A stretch of 64,000 nt of DNA from Capsicum annuum (taxonomy: Eukaryota > Streptophyta > Magnoliopsida > Solanales > Solanaceae). Location of the stretch: contig NC_061115.1 in the NCBI RefSeq assembly GCF_002878395.1, forward strand, positions 56,138,197 through 56,202,196. Reading direction: 5' to 3'. The position numbers and the translations under genes are program-made. This document shows, piece after piece, positions 47,061-57,620 of the stretch. The notes below the pieces were generated by a model. That model worked only from the letters and a program-made list of their open reading frames with translations. It made no database searches and was not told where the DNA came from. The stretch's first letter is position 1. Every line of letters begins with the position of its first letter.

Positions 47061-47629
47061 CTTTTTAAATCAATTTAGGTATTTTGCTATCCTAGATAAA
47101 AAAAAGTTAAAATACTAAGGCGGTAAAAAATATTATTTAGATAACTCAAAAATCTTCGGAGTGAGTAGTCTTATTTGATCTTTTTAATGTAACAGTTTTC
47201 TCATGCCCCTCAAAAGTTATTAATGAATATTTAAAACCTATATTTAGAAGAATACTCTCTCCTTCAGCCATAAAGTAGGACTCAACTCATCTATCACTCT
47301 TCTTTATTCTTAATTCTCTTTTTTCCCTTTTCCTCACTTTTCTCTCTTCTTTCGGATAAGGATCCTTTCGGATCTCAACCAATCAATATCTTTTCTTGAC
47401 TAAACTGGATGTTCTAATCCCTTTGGTTTTTTCATATTGCAAGTATGGTTCACTATTGCTCTTTCCATCCCATCTTCTTCTTTGTATGTCATTTAAATTA
47501 GATATTTACGTCTCTTGCTATTAATGATTTATCCATTACCAGTTTCCTATTTATTAAGAAAATTGAAGGAAAGGTGACTTTTATGTATTTAATGAATGAA
47601 CCATTATTTTTATATCTATTGCAAAATGC
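47061..47629. other. Unassigned stretch between the array and the 80 bp repeats
   Basis: This contains a pyrimidine-rich region (TTCTCTTTTTTCCCTTTTCCTCACTTTTCTC near 47315-47350), like the leader upstream of Ulp1 copy C. It also has a block near 47540-47600 (GAAAATTGAAGGAAAGGTGAC) that resembles 14990-15030. It may be the 5' flank of another lost Ulp1/Mutator copy. Confidence 0.35.
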
Positions 47630-47900
47630 CTCATCAGTTGAACATATGGGCAATCTGTTCCATCAGATTGGTCATCCGTTGATTCACTCAATTTTGTGTT
47701 ACCTTTTTATACAGACGAAGCAACTATTTGAAGAAATCAAACTAGTAGCAAGGCTGGTTTGATTTATTCTAATAGATGACCCATATATTGAAACATGTCA
47801 TCCATCTATTGCAATTGATGCCTCATCGGTTGAGCATATGGGTAATCTATTGCATCAGATTAGTCATCCGTTGATTCGCTCAATTTTGTGTTATCCTTTT
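47630..47900. repeat. Direct repeat of about 80 bp, two copies 190 bp apart
   Basis: TCATCAGTTGAACATATGGGCAATCTGTTCCATCAGATTGGTCATCC and a near-copy (TCATCGGTTGAGCATATGGG and onward) start at about 47630 and 47822. Both end in CTCAATTTTGTGTTA. CAACAGATG-type variants lie between. Confidence 0.75.
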
Positions 47901-48229
47901 GTAATGTTCTTTTTATTCTTCTCTTCTTTGACATCAAATGTATTTCTTTTATTTACAGATAAATGAAAGTGAAACTGGATCACTTTTGCTCAACTAGCAT
48001 TAAAGGTTAGAGTAAAGATGGGTTTGGAGAAATAAGCTGCTTGTAGATGGAACCACTTCATATATGGAAGGTATGTATTACTGATCAACCTATCGTGAAA
48101 ACACACATCCAGTACAATGATTTTGTAAATATTTGTTCTTTACCTATTAGGTGTTAATCCTTCAAATAAGATATGACATTTTATAGTTAAGATTGTTAGG
48201 TTTAAATTGGTAAGGTTGAGGGACCAAGT

Positions 48230-49741
48230 AAGTGATGTTGATACCCTGTTATAATTTAATGACCATTTATGCTCATGTTTTTGTGTCAAGTTTGGGGAAG
48301 GGTTCAAGTTTTTAATGGCAGTGTAAATATCCAATAGTGATTGAACCAGTTTTAATGGCTCAATGGACTTCTTGAAAGGCCTCTGAAGTATCGCACTGTA
48401 GAAAACAACAATAGAACCAATAGAAATTCCCCTAGTCCAAATTTATATGGATGGGTTGCTAGAGGAGAATATTATACAACGGTAGGTTATTGGGAGAATA
48501 CTTGTGAGGGAAGGGACAGGTTGATAAGGCCATATATCATCTCAGACCTTATTTAAAAGAAAATACGAGGTAGGAAGGAAAGTGTAGCAAAATTGGCTGA
48601 TGAAATTGACATGAAAAATAAAAAAACTAGATGAGCTGTGAATGTTAAAGTGTATTAAAAATGAAAATCCATCAGTCGTTAGAGAAAAAGAAGAATGGTC
48701 AAGAGGACTAGAGCTAGTCACTTTGCTAAAAACTGCAACTAGCAAGCGTGGCCTCAATAAAGACCCATAAAATCCAGGACCAAAACTTTAAGGAAGCAAC
48801 TTTGCGAGCATGGAAGGTGGTAACATTGTCGGTCAAAATTGGAACCTGAACCAACTACTCCTAAATTAAAAATATAGGATCAACCTAAGGTGGCAATTTC
48901 TCAAGTTAAACTTGCATCTCATGCCTCCTGTTTATGGCTCTGGTCAGGTCAAAGGCAGTGGAAACAACAAGGCATGGGATTTTTGCCAACTTCAAACCTT
49001 TTTGTTTCTACTGCCATTGACCTGATCGTAGCTACAAACAGAAGGCATGGCATGCAAGTTAGACTTCAGAAATTGACACCTTGGCTTCTCTTATTTTTAA
49101 TTTAGGAATTATTAGTTCAGGTTTTAATTTTGACCGACAATCGTAACAATTTCCTGTGCTCGTGAAGCCTCTTCCTTAGAGTTCTGGTCCTGCACTTTGT
49201 GAGATTCTTCATTGAGGCCACACTCGCTAGTTGCATTTTCGAGTAAAGTGTCCAGCTCTAGTCCTGTTGACCATTTTTCTTTTCTTTCATAACTGACAGA
49301 TTTTTATATTTAGATAAAATTCCACATTTGAAGCTCATCCGGTTTTTCTATTTCTCATGTCAATTTCATTGACCAGATTTTCTAGAAGTTCCTTACTTTC
49401 TTCGATGTGTTTCCTCTTAAATAAGGTCTGAGATAATATCTGTCCTTCTCCACCTCTCCCTTCCCACACAGGTATTCTCCCAAGCATCTTGTGCTGTATA
49501 AAAGTCTCCTCCAACAACCCATCCATATAAATTTGGACCAGGGGAATTTCTATTGGTTCCATCGTTGTTTGCTACAATGTGAGGATTTGGAGGCCTTTCA
49601 AGAAGTCCATTGCACCATTAAAATCGGTCCAATCACTATTAGATATTTACACTGCCGCCAAAAATTTAAACCCTTCCCCAAAATTGACACAAAAGCATTA
49701 GCATAGACCATAATTAAATTGTAACAGGGTATCGACACTAC
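48230..49741. repeat. Long inverted repeat: two arms of about 743 bp with a 25 bp loop
   Basis: The left arm, 48230-48972, reads from GTTGATACCCTGTTATAATTT to AAGGCAGTGGAAACAACAAGG. The right arm, 48998-49741, is its reverse complement along the whole length with scattered differences. One example is ATAGAAATTCCCCTAGTCC on the left against the complement of GGACCAGGGGAATTTCTAT on the right. The loop is 48973-48997. The right arm contains a 75-codon open frame on the minus strand (49335-49562, LVQIYMDGLLEETFIQHKML) that is broken in the left arm. No domain is recognised. A transcript through it would fold into a long hairpin. Confidence 0.88.
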
Positions 49742-49959
49742 TGTCGTAGAACCCTTCGTCCTTATTAGTTCACACCTATCAAACTAAGCTGTACAATGCA
49801 GATCAGTGTCTAATCGGTAAAAAACTGTATTCATAAAATCATTGCACTTTATGTGTGTTTATCGCGGTAGCCTGATTAATAATACATGACTCCCACGCAT
49901 GAAAGTGGATCCATTGAACGTACCTTAATATTTTGACCCTATCAAGACATGTCAGACAG

Positions 49960-50700
49960 TGTTTTTTATTCATCTGCATGTATGTGATGACTATTAAGAA
50001 AGAGGTGTGAAGAGTCCTAACTTTTTATCTTAACACATTCAAAATAGCCGATGAATTGAAATATCCATCTGTTGCAATTGATGAATCAGCTATTGGAAGA
50101 AATCAAAACATCTCCTCTAACATATGGTCCATCTGTCACAACAGATAATCTATATATTACAACAGATGGTAAGTTCGTATGTTAATCTATATGTTGCAAC
50201 AGATGGTAAGTCTGTTGCAACAGACCAGACATTATTTATTTATCTGCACGCATGTGATGACTATTAAAAAAGAGGTGAAGATTTATGATTTTTTATCTAA
50301 CACATTCAAAATAGCTTATGATCCAAATTCTCTATCTGTTGCAACTGATGAATCAGTTTTTAGAAGAAATCAAAACATCTCCTTTAACATATGGTCCATC
50401 TTTCATAACAGATAATTTATATATTATAATAGATGGTAAATCTGCTGTGACAGACCAGACAATATTTATTCATCTGCTCGCATGTGATAACTATTAAAAA
50501 AAAGGGAGTCGTGACTTGTTACCTAACACATTCAAAATAGCTGATGAATTGAATTCTCCATCTGTTGCAACTTATGAATCAGCTGTTGGAATAAATCAAG
50601 ATATCTCCAAAAAATGGTCTATCTGTTACAACAAATAATACATATTTTGCAACAGATGTCTCATCTATTGCACATACAAACCATCTATTACAACAGATGG
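49960..50700. repeat. Tandem repeat of 230-270 bp, three units, with CAACAGATG motifs
   Basis: The anchor CATCTGCATGTATGTGATGACTATTAA and variants occur at about 49971, 50242 and 50472. Each is followed by an AAAGAGGTGAAGA-like run, TAACACATTCAAAATAGCTGATGAATTGAA, CATCTGTTGCAACTGATGAATCAGC and ACATATGGTCCATCTGT. A perfect TCTGTTGCAACAGA lies at 50211-50224. Further CATCTATTG/CAACAGATGG runs continue to about 50810. Confidence 0.85.
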
Positions 50701-50930
50701 TAAATCTATTTTTACAGACCATCTATTATATATACAGGCAATCTATTGCAAGAGATGATAAATCTATTGGAACAAATTGATGATCTATTGTAACAGCTCA
50801 ATAATAGCGGTTGTTATCAAGTCTCAAAACCATTTTGAAAAGGTGAGACTATTAATGTAAAAGAAAAAGTCACGACTTTTCATAAAAAATAAAATGCCAC
50901 CAGTTGGCCTGACACATCCAGATTCAATCC

Positions 50931-50938
50931 TATATAAA
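50931..50938 (+). promoter_or_regulatory. TATA box upstream of the small ORF
   Basis: TATATAAATA followed by GGTCCCTCC, with a plausible start about 30 bp on, lies 100 bp before the first ATG of the small broken ORF. No other gene nearby would use it. Confidence 0.5.
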
Positions 50939-51030
50939 TAGGTCCCTCCTTAATCTTCATTCTACTAAACTTTATTTAATTCTTGTATTATTTTTTTTTG
51001 TGTGACATCTTCAACCACATTTGTCATTTT

Positions 51031-51246
51031 ATGCGTGTTCTAGATATGGTTGATCCTGTTTAGGATATTGCTATTTTATGTAATACAGTGTGGGAAATTC
51101 AGAGGTAGGTTAATGACCTACAGAGGGAGTTGTTCATCATGAGAGCGACAATGTTCAGAGAGATGCAGTGGCTGATGAGGGCCCCGCTGCTGTAAGATGA
51201 TTGGTTGACTGTCATTAATGATGATGATGATGATAATAATAATTAG
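51031..51246 (+). pseudogene. Small unrecognised gene facing the MuDR transposase, broken by three stops
   Basis: From ATG 51031 (or the in-frame ATG 51046) one frame of about 70 codons runs to a TAG at 51244. It has three internal stops at 51061 (TAG), 51106 (TAG) and 51193 (TAA), each one C-to-T change from a Gln codon. The visible segments VNDLQRELFIM and FREMQWLMRAPLL are amphipathic and could form a coiled coil. The end is acidic: VINDDDDDNNN from a GAT/AAT repeat. I recognise no family. Position, TATA box and orientation (convergent with the transposase, about 600 bp apart) suggest an accessory gene of the same element, as mudrB is to mudrA in maize MuDR. There is no sequence evidence of homology to mudrB. 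Confidence 0.45.
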
Positions 51247-51489
51247 AATTTGAATGTGTTTTTTCTTTTATCGTTTGCATTTTAATTTTTCTGTATAGGA
51301 TCTATACCTAATGTATTTTATTTTTCGTTTAATTAAAAAGTTATTTTTAGTCGACTTTGGCTTTTCAATTCTTATTCAATTTTCATTCTGTCTATTTTTT
51401 CTAAACATACATGTTAATGTTAACATATCAACAGTTGGAGATAAGGAGCAATTTTGAATTCAGTAGCAATAATAATTTTGTCTTTTGAG

Positions 51490-51670
51490 TTCGTTCAAAA
51501 GGTGGACCATGTGTTGGAATAGATTGGTCATCTGTTGGGTTTTTGTCAATAAATTATCCATCTGTTGTGATAGGTTTGTCATCTATTGGAGAAAACTATT
51601 CCAATTTGATGGAACTGTATTGTGTTCTTTCGGCTAATGTCCATCTGTTGCCACAGATGGTTAATCTGTT
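51490..51670. repeat. CAACAGATG-type motif cluster between the small ORF and the transposase
   Basis: GATTGGTCATCTGTTGG, CATCTGTTGTGATAG and GTCCATCTGTTGCCACAGATGG occur in the intergenic spacer of the convergent pair. Confidence 0.7.
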
Positions 51671-51848
51671 GAGAATAATTATAGTCTACTGTATTATTTA
51701 GTTTATGTTTTGCCTCTTTTTATTGGTGCAGAAGTTATTAAAAAAGATATTATATATACAATCAGTGATAAAATTACGTTCACAACAATGAGTTAAATAT
51801 ATAAAAGTCCACAACAAACAACTACACAAGTTTCTGCAATTACAACGA

Positions 51849-53706
51849 TCATGGTGGATTACAATTTGGGCATGTAGTTCTTTTGTGGACAGTGCGCTTA
51901 CATACGGTGCACTTGTTTCTTCCTGATGAAAATGATTCTCCGACTCCACACCTCCTCTTATATGTCTTTCTTCCTGGTTTGATAGTGCTTGGGTCAATAT
52001 ATGGAGGAGGTATTAATCTCTCAAAAATCTCTACAGGAACAACCCAAGATTCTTCAGGAGGCACCAGAGTAATATGCCCACTATATGCCATTTCATGTTC
52101 TTCCACTAAATAATATTGAGAGGAGTGCTCGTAAACTTTAGGTCCATATTTTGGACCGTATTGAGCTCGAAGCACATACCATGTGGACAGGGTATTTTGT
52201 CCAATTCAAAAACTCAGCATGTATAAGATATTGTTTGAAGATCGACCGTGGCAACATCACCATTACCGGTGATACTGAATTTGTAATCTGCTATTTTATA
52301 AGATAATGACCTATTTCCCAAACTGACATTAGTTTATATTATTTTTTTGATTTTGAGAACAAACCAGGTTCTTTTGGGCCCTTTAACTGCACACGCCTTT
52401 GTTAAAAAATCGGCTATACTTCTTGTTTATTACTTCAAACATAGCCTATATAAGAAATTCTCTTTCATCGCTAAATAATGAATTCACCGATTCATCTATG
52501 TTTGATGTCATAATATTATACCTATTCAAAAAAATCACTTAGTACAACATCACACTAAGAATCACTTAGTACGACATCATACTGAACTTGTAACTCAAAC
52601 AAGACATTAAATTCATAAGAGTGTACCTACAAAAAAGGGATTTTTTTTAGTATTTTAGAAAAGGTCGGTTAGGAGAGGAAGGTATCTGTACTTGAATAAC
52701 TATAAGCCAAACCTTCTAGATGTTTCGACGGTCGGACAGAATGCCCAGCTCTATCTCTCAAAACTGACACGTATGAGAAGTTCTGCTACCTTGGGATTCA
52801 CATTCGTTATTTGATTGAAATGGTCTAAAAATTCCTCTCTACTATATGATTTAACTGCTCTATAAAAAAGGGTCACAACTCTTTTGTTGTGATAGCTGGT
52901 CCGAATGTTCTTTCTAAGATGCCTGATTCAACAACTAAAGTAAGCTGAAGTGAAGAAAATTAAACCCATATGTGTGATACTTTTTATGTTTATGAATGCC
53001 GAATCTGTCAGAACTTGCGTACTTTACCGCTCTCAACCACCACTTTTTGTTTGCATTAGCACATTTGAAGCAAAAGACAATGCTCGAATTAATCACCTTC
53101 TTTATTCTGAAATCTTTTTTCAAGCAAGAAATAAATAAAGTGGCAGATAGTTCATTCTTGTCCTTGAATGACATTCCAATAAAGAATTAGATCCCATCAT
53201 CTTGAAGATTTTTAGACTATGTCGATTAAGAAGAACTACCCATCGTATTGGTTGCATCAATGAGCGTAGGTGTTTGATCATCATCTGGAATATTCATATC
53301 TAAATCATCCAACCTATCATAAAAAATGTCTGGTTGTTCTTCTTCTTCTACGTTCTGGTTCTCATTCTCTCTCGTCTTTTCAACTACGTACACCCTTAAC
53401 ACCGACCTGGATGAATGACTAGGATAAACATGCAACCAAACCTGATCGATTATCTTAAAAGGCAATATCCTTTGATTTTCAAAGGAGTTGTGCATGTAGC
53501 TAATGATGAGTTCTTCTGATTGACAATTCATTCCGTAATAACTGATGATTAAGTTCATAAGATCATCATACAAAACATCACTTTGGACTGTCATAACTAT
53601 CGTCTCTAGCATTTCACCCTCGTTCTAACGCCTTACATATCGATTTCTTTTCTCAATCTATTGACCATGACAATCCATCCCTATTGTTATTGATCCCTCC
53701 ATTAGT
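51849..53706 (-). pseudogene. MuDR/Mutator-type transposase, internally deleted
   Basis: On the minus strand the start is read at 53706 (MEGSITIGMDCHGQ, then a stop). It continues MTVQSDVLYDDLMNLIISYY and an acidic stretch to 53226. The MuDR N-terminal domain follows (SFKDKNELSATLFISCLKKD, FRIKKVINSSIVFCFKCA, KWWLRAVKYASSDRFGIHKH), ending near 52940. The text then jumps to HLRKNIRTSYHNKRVVTLFY and FLDHFNQITNVNPKVAELLI (about 52925-52740), which lies after the catalytic region. A SWIM-like part and EMAYSGHITLVPPEESWVVP (51849-52175) come next, ending in the zinc knuckle CTVCKRTVHKRTTC and a stop at 51849. The DDE catalytic core is missing, so this copy cannot transpose by itself. It marks the territory as Mutator-derived. 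Confidence 0.85.
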
Positions 53707-53769
53707 GGTACCTAAATAACGCCATTGGATAAAAAAAGTTAATAGTGATTTCATAGTGCCATAAATGAA

Positions 53770-54465
53770 TCCCAACAGATATGTAATCAGTCGTAATAGA
53801 TTACTTACCTATTGGGATTCATGTTATGCTCCTAAAGCTGATTTCAACAGATGAGTCATCTATTGTAATAGGTGAATCATATGTTGCAACAAACTATATA
53901 TCTATTCTTATTGATGTTACAGTACTGAGGCACCTTTGAAGATGATTCCAACAGATGAGTGACATGTTGCAACAGATAATTAACCTGTTGCGATAGATGA
54001 CTTACCTGTTGCAACAGACGACGATCTATTAGAATTGAGGTTAGGTTCTATCGCAATAGGTTACTAATATGTTGCAATAGATATTTATCGTCAGTTGGAA
54101 TCGAGTTCAGTTTATATTGCAATAAGTTAATGATTTGTTGCAACAAATATTTACCCTGTTGTAACAAATAACATGTCTGTTGGAATCGAGTTTAAATTCT
54201 GTTGCAACATGTTAATAATTTATTGCAATAGATATTTATTACATTACACCAGATAACTAATCTATTCAAATAGATAAATCATCTATTGCAACAGATGACC
54301 CATCTATTCTATTCATGTTACGACCATAGAACCATAAATATAAATCCAACATATCAGTCTTCCATTAAAATAGATGTCTCATCTGTCGCAATAGATGATT
54401 TATCTGTTTAAATAGATGGCTCTTATGTTGGATTCATGATTGTGTTCTATCCATTGTTGGAAAAA
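53770..54465. repeat. CAACAGATG-type motif cluster upstream of the transposase
   Basis: More than twenty variants occur, including GTTGCAACAGATAATTAACC, GATAGATGACTTACCTGTTGCAACAGACG and ATCTATTGCAACAGATGACC. They often come in about 55-70 bp blocks joined by GGAATCGAGTTYAR. The cluster is on the 5' side of the transposase gene, probably in a leader intron. Confidence 0.8.
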
Positions 54466-54609
54466 TAGCACAATAGCAGTTACCCAGATGACAAATTCAA
54501 CTAAAAATCATAATTTGACTTACCAAAGTCTCCTATGAAGTAATGCCAAAGTGGAAAGTGATGCACGAAATAAAATTTAACCTAATAAATTGGTCAAATA
54601 GGAACAGTA

Positions 54610-54770
54610 GCGGTAACAACAACAACAACAATAAATGATCAACAAGAAGAAGATGGAGATGATAATGAAGTAGAAGATGATGATAATAAAGCAGAAGATG
54701 ATGAATAAAACAGCAGCAACAATGAACAACAAAAATTGCTAAGAGAGAGAAAATAATAATGGATGAGAAG
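54610..54770. repeat. AAC and GAT/GAA trinucleotide repeat stretch
   Basis: (AAC)n at about 54618-54632 is followed by a GAAGAAGATGGAGATGATAATG-like run. It resembles the first exon or leader of the Mutator element read from the other strand, but no protein is recognised. Confidence 0.55.
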
Positions 54771-54799
54771 GAAGACAAAAGTGCCTTTTTTTGCCTCTG

Positions 54800-55846
54800 C
54801 ATCCCATTATATTAGGTAAACATTTGGACCAAAGTATAAATTTAAAAACTTCTAGGCTATTCTCAAACTTACCAAACTTTCTTAATTCATAATAAAGTAA
54901 TTATCACCTCCACTCAATAATTAAAACTTGTGTCACTTACACCTTATTTTAAAGTTTTTTTGTCACGTACAAATCAAAGCCCCTTGTTTCTACTTATATA
55001 GATTTGATTAGAGGTGGGAGATCACGTTGGGTTTGTTGGAGGAGGGGGGGGGGAAGGTGTGTGGAAATATCAACATAATAACTTTAAATTGTGAAGATTA
55101 TAATAATAAAAAATTTTTAACACAAAATTCTTTTTACAGTTACATGGTTGTTCTTTCGTATAGATTTGATTAGACAATGGGTGATTGGCATGGGAAGGGG
55201 TGGGGTTAGCTTTTTTATTTTTTTATATTCAAAATTAAAAGGGTGGGGAGGCTTGGAGGTGGGATGTAAGTGGGTGTGGGGGTAGAAACATATTTTTTTT
55301 TGCATTTCATTTAAAAATAATATGATAGTCGAATGTGATGCACAAATAAATAGAATAGTACTCTGCAAATAACATCTTTCTAGCCTTTAAAGTAATATGA
55401 TTTAACATGCACATTCAAATATAAAATAATTAAAATAATACTTTAATATTATCCATTCATCGTACAGATACGTACACTAGTGGGGATAAATGCACACTCA
55501 TAAAAAATGAAGGAGTTACACATGGTAACTGTAACATGCGGTAGTCGCCTGACCATACTGAAAATATTGCTAATTTTGCTGTTTCGGGTAATTTTTTTTA
55601 AAGTGGTGCTATTTAACTTAATTAGAGACTTATTATTCCTACATTGTGTACTTTGACGACTCTTTTATAGCGTGCATTCCTAATCAACCTAGATCAAAGT
55701 AAATTTCTTTTGGGATACCAAATTTCTTGGTCATTTTTTGAGTTTGAGTTGCTGGCCCAACAACTTGATTACACTCTGCCCAAATAATTCATAAGAATTG
55801 TCCATGTCCACAACAGGTTATCTTTGGTGAATAACAAGGTTTACAG
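54800..55846. other. Intergenic DNA with G-rich patches
   Basis: No gene is recognised. G runs at 55025-55052 and 55190-55285 (GGGAAGGGGTGGGG, GTGGGGAGG, GGTGGG, GGGTGTGGGGG) could form G-quadruplexes. The phrase TATAGATTTGATTAGA near 54997 recurs near 55159, before each G-rich patch, so the two patches may be a diverged duplication. Confidence 0.5.
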
Positions 55847-56085
55847 AGATAGATAATTCAACTTTAACACTTTAGAATTGAGGATTTGATTGAGAATTTC
55901 TTTAACCTTTTTTTCTCATTTCGTTAATTCCATTACTTCTTTCTTTAATTTGATACTTTGTAATGAATTTAATGGAGATAGATAATTCAACTTCTACACT
56001 TTGAAATTGAAGATTTGATTGAGAATTTGTTTAACCTTTTTGCTCCTTCTTTAATTCCATACTTTGTAATGAATTTAATGGTGTA
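55847..56085. repeat. Tandem duplication of about 127 bp
   Basis: GAGATAGATAATTCAACTT..TTTGATTGAGAATTT and ATACTTTGTAATGAATTTAATGG occur in two adjoining copies (about 55847-55973 and 55974-56080). The second lacks a short T-rich piece. Confidence 0.8.
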
Positions 56086-56871
56086 TTACTTCTGATTCCA
56101 GACTTTGACATGATTTTAGGAATAATTTCATGACTAGAGTTTTGATTTAATTAGCAAAGCTTTTGTATTGAATATTATCTTGATATTTATGAATGAGTCT
56201 TTTATCTAAACCTGTCAACTGGGTCGGGCTGGCTCATTCCAGCTCAATAAGCCCAGCCTGTTTAGAAGGCCCATCCTGGTTGGCCCCTGTACTATAGGGA
56301 TTTCAGTCCTGGGCTGGGTCGTCTACGTTGTCAGGCCTAGTGGACCAGCCCATTTAGAGGCCCAAACTAAGCCCATCAATTGTCCGACCCGATATCAATT
56401 TTTTTTACTTACATAAATTCCTAAATCTTTAAGTGATATTGCATTTTATCCCACCTATTTGATTAGATACATCTTATCCCAGTTTTTTTAAAATCGTGAT
56501 ACATATGTTATAAGGTGATACATATAAAAAAGTGATACATTTAAAACTGACTAGATATTTATTTAAGGAAGTAACAGATTCTCTTTTATTTTGTGGAGAA
56601 AATCCCACACAATCAGTTACACAATAAATTAATGAGATTTACAAAATCAGTAATAACCCCAATCAACTTTCAAATTTTAAATTTCAAGCGAACAAATTGC
56701 GTTTCTTCCCTTTTTGATGTGATACATTTGGTAAAAGTCTCATCTTCATCTGCACCACCGCAATCCGTCGTCAATGTAGCCTCATCAGTAATAGCACCAA
56801 CGCCAGTAAACATTCTGACCTTGAAATCCACCACCAACAAAGGCTTATTATTATAACCACCACCGCAGGGC

Positions 56872-57283
56872 AAAATACTGACATTGAAATCCTCAGAAGA
56901 TGATGAATTCCAAGTTTAAGAATCCATCGCTATTCAATTTAGTACAACGAAAAACATAGTGAAACTCGGATACACAGTAATCCCTCTCTTAAATGTAGAA
57001 TCCAAAGCCCTAATCAAAATCTTTGACTACATAATTCATGATGCAACTGAAGAAGATGCTACTAACAAACAACAACACGAAGAATTTGACAAGGAATTCG
57101 TGAAAATTAGCTTCAAAATGATGTCGCAACTTGTATTCGTCGTGAATTACCTTCACATTCTATGGTTAATGACTCTTTTTGTGCCAGATAATTGCTGGTA
57201 AAATTAATAACAAATCGATCAAAGTTGTTAAGAGGATTTTCAATATTACTAATGATTATACGTCAGAGGAAGAAAATGAAGTT
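56872..57283 (+). pseudogene. Captured SKP1-like gene fragment
   Basis: One frame reads KILTLKSSEDDEFQV, a stop, ESIAIQF and then GYTVIPLLNVESKALIKIFD. It continues EFDKEFVKISFKMMSQLVFV and, after a frameshift near 57185, IIAGKINNKSIKVVKRIFNI and TNDYTSEEENEV. These match, in order, the N-terminal BTB/POZ-like fold and the C-terminal F-box-binding region of SKP1, the adaptor of SCF ubiquitin ligases (usually about 155-160 residues). No introns are visible. With a stop and a frameshift it cannot make SKP1. The final Trp-containing tail is missing. Confidence 0.8.
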
Positions 57284-57289
57284 AATAGC

Positions 57290-57620
57290 TATATTAGTGA
57301 TACATTTTTATAGTTGAAATAAATGTATGTATTTTCAATAATCTGACCGCAGATGTATCACTTATACATTGTCAATACAAATATATCACTAATAATCTAA
57401 CAGAAAAATGTATCACTCATACATTTTCAATAAATGTATCACCATATACTGATAACAAGAGTATCATTCATATGAAACACCGTTACACTATGAAAATGTA
57501 TCCAAAAAATTAATATTTTTATATATGTATCAATCAAATTAACAAAAAATATGTATCACCTATATGTATCACCAATGAATTTCATACTAATATTAACTTA
57601 AACATGTATAAATAGCTAAA
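57290..57620. repeat. Cluster of TGATACAT / ATGTATCAC motifs
   Basis: The 8-mer ATGTATCA or its complement recurs more than ten times in both orientations at irregular spacing, downstream of the SKP1 fragment. A few more lie upstream (56500-56550), so they flank the captured piece. Confidence 0.65.

Noticed and set aside
49335..49562. 75-codon minus-strand frame in the right arm of the hairpin
   Set aside because: Readable, but the matching frame in the left arm is broken and no family is recognised. It is kept as part of the inverted repeat rather than as a gene.
54533..54802. Leu/His-rich frame on the minus strand
   Set aside because: It is a shadow of the AAC and GAT/GAA repeat stretch. 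The hydrophobic runs come from the repeat.
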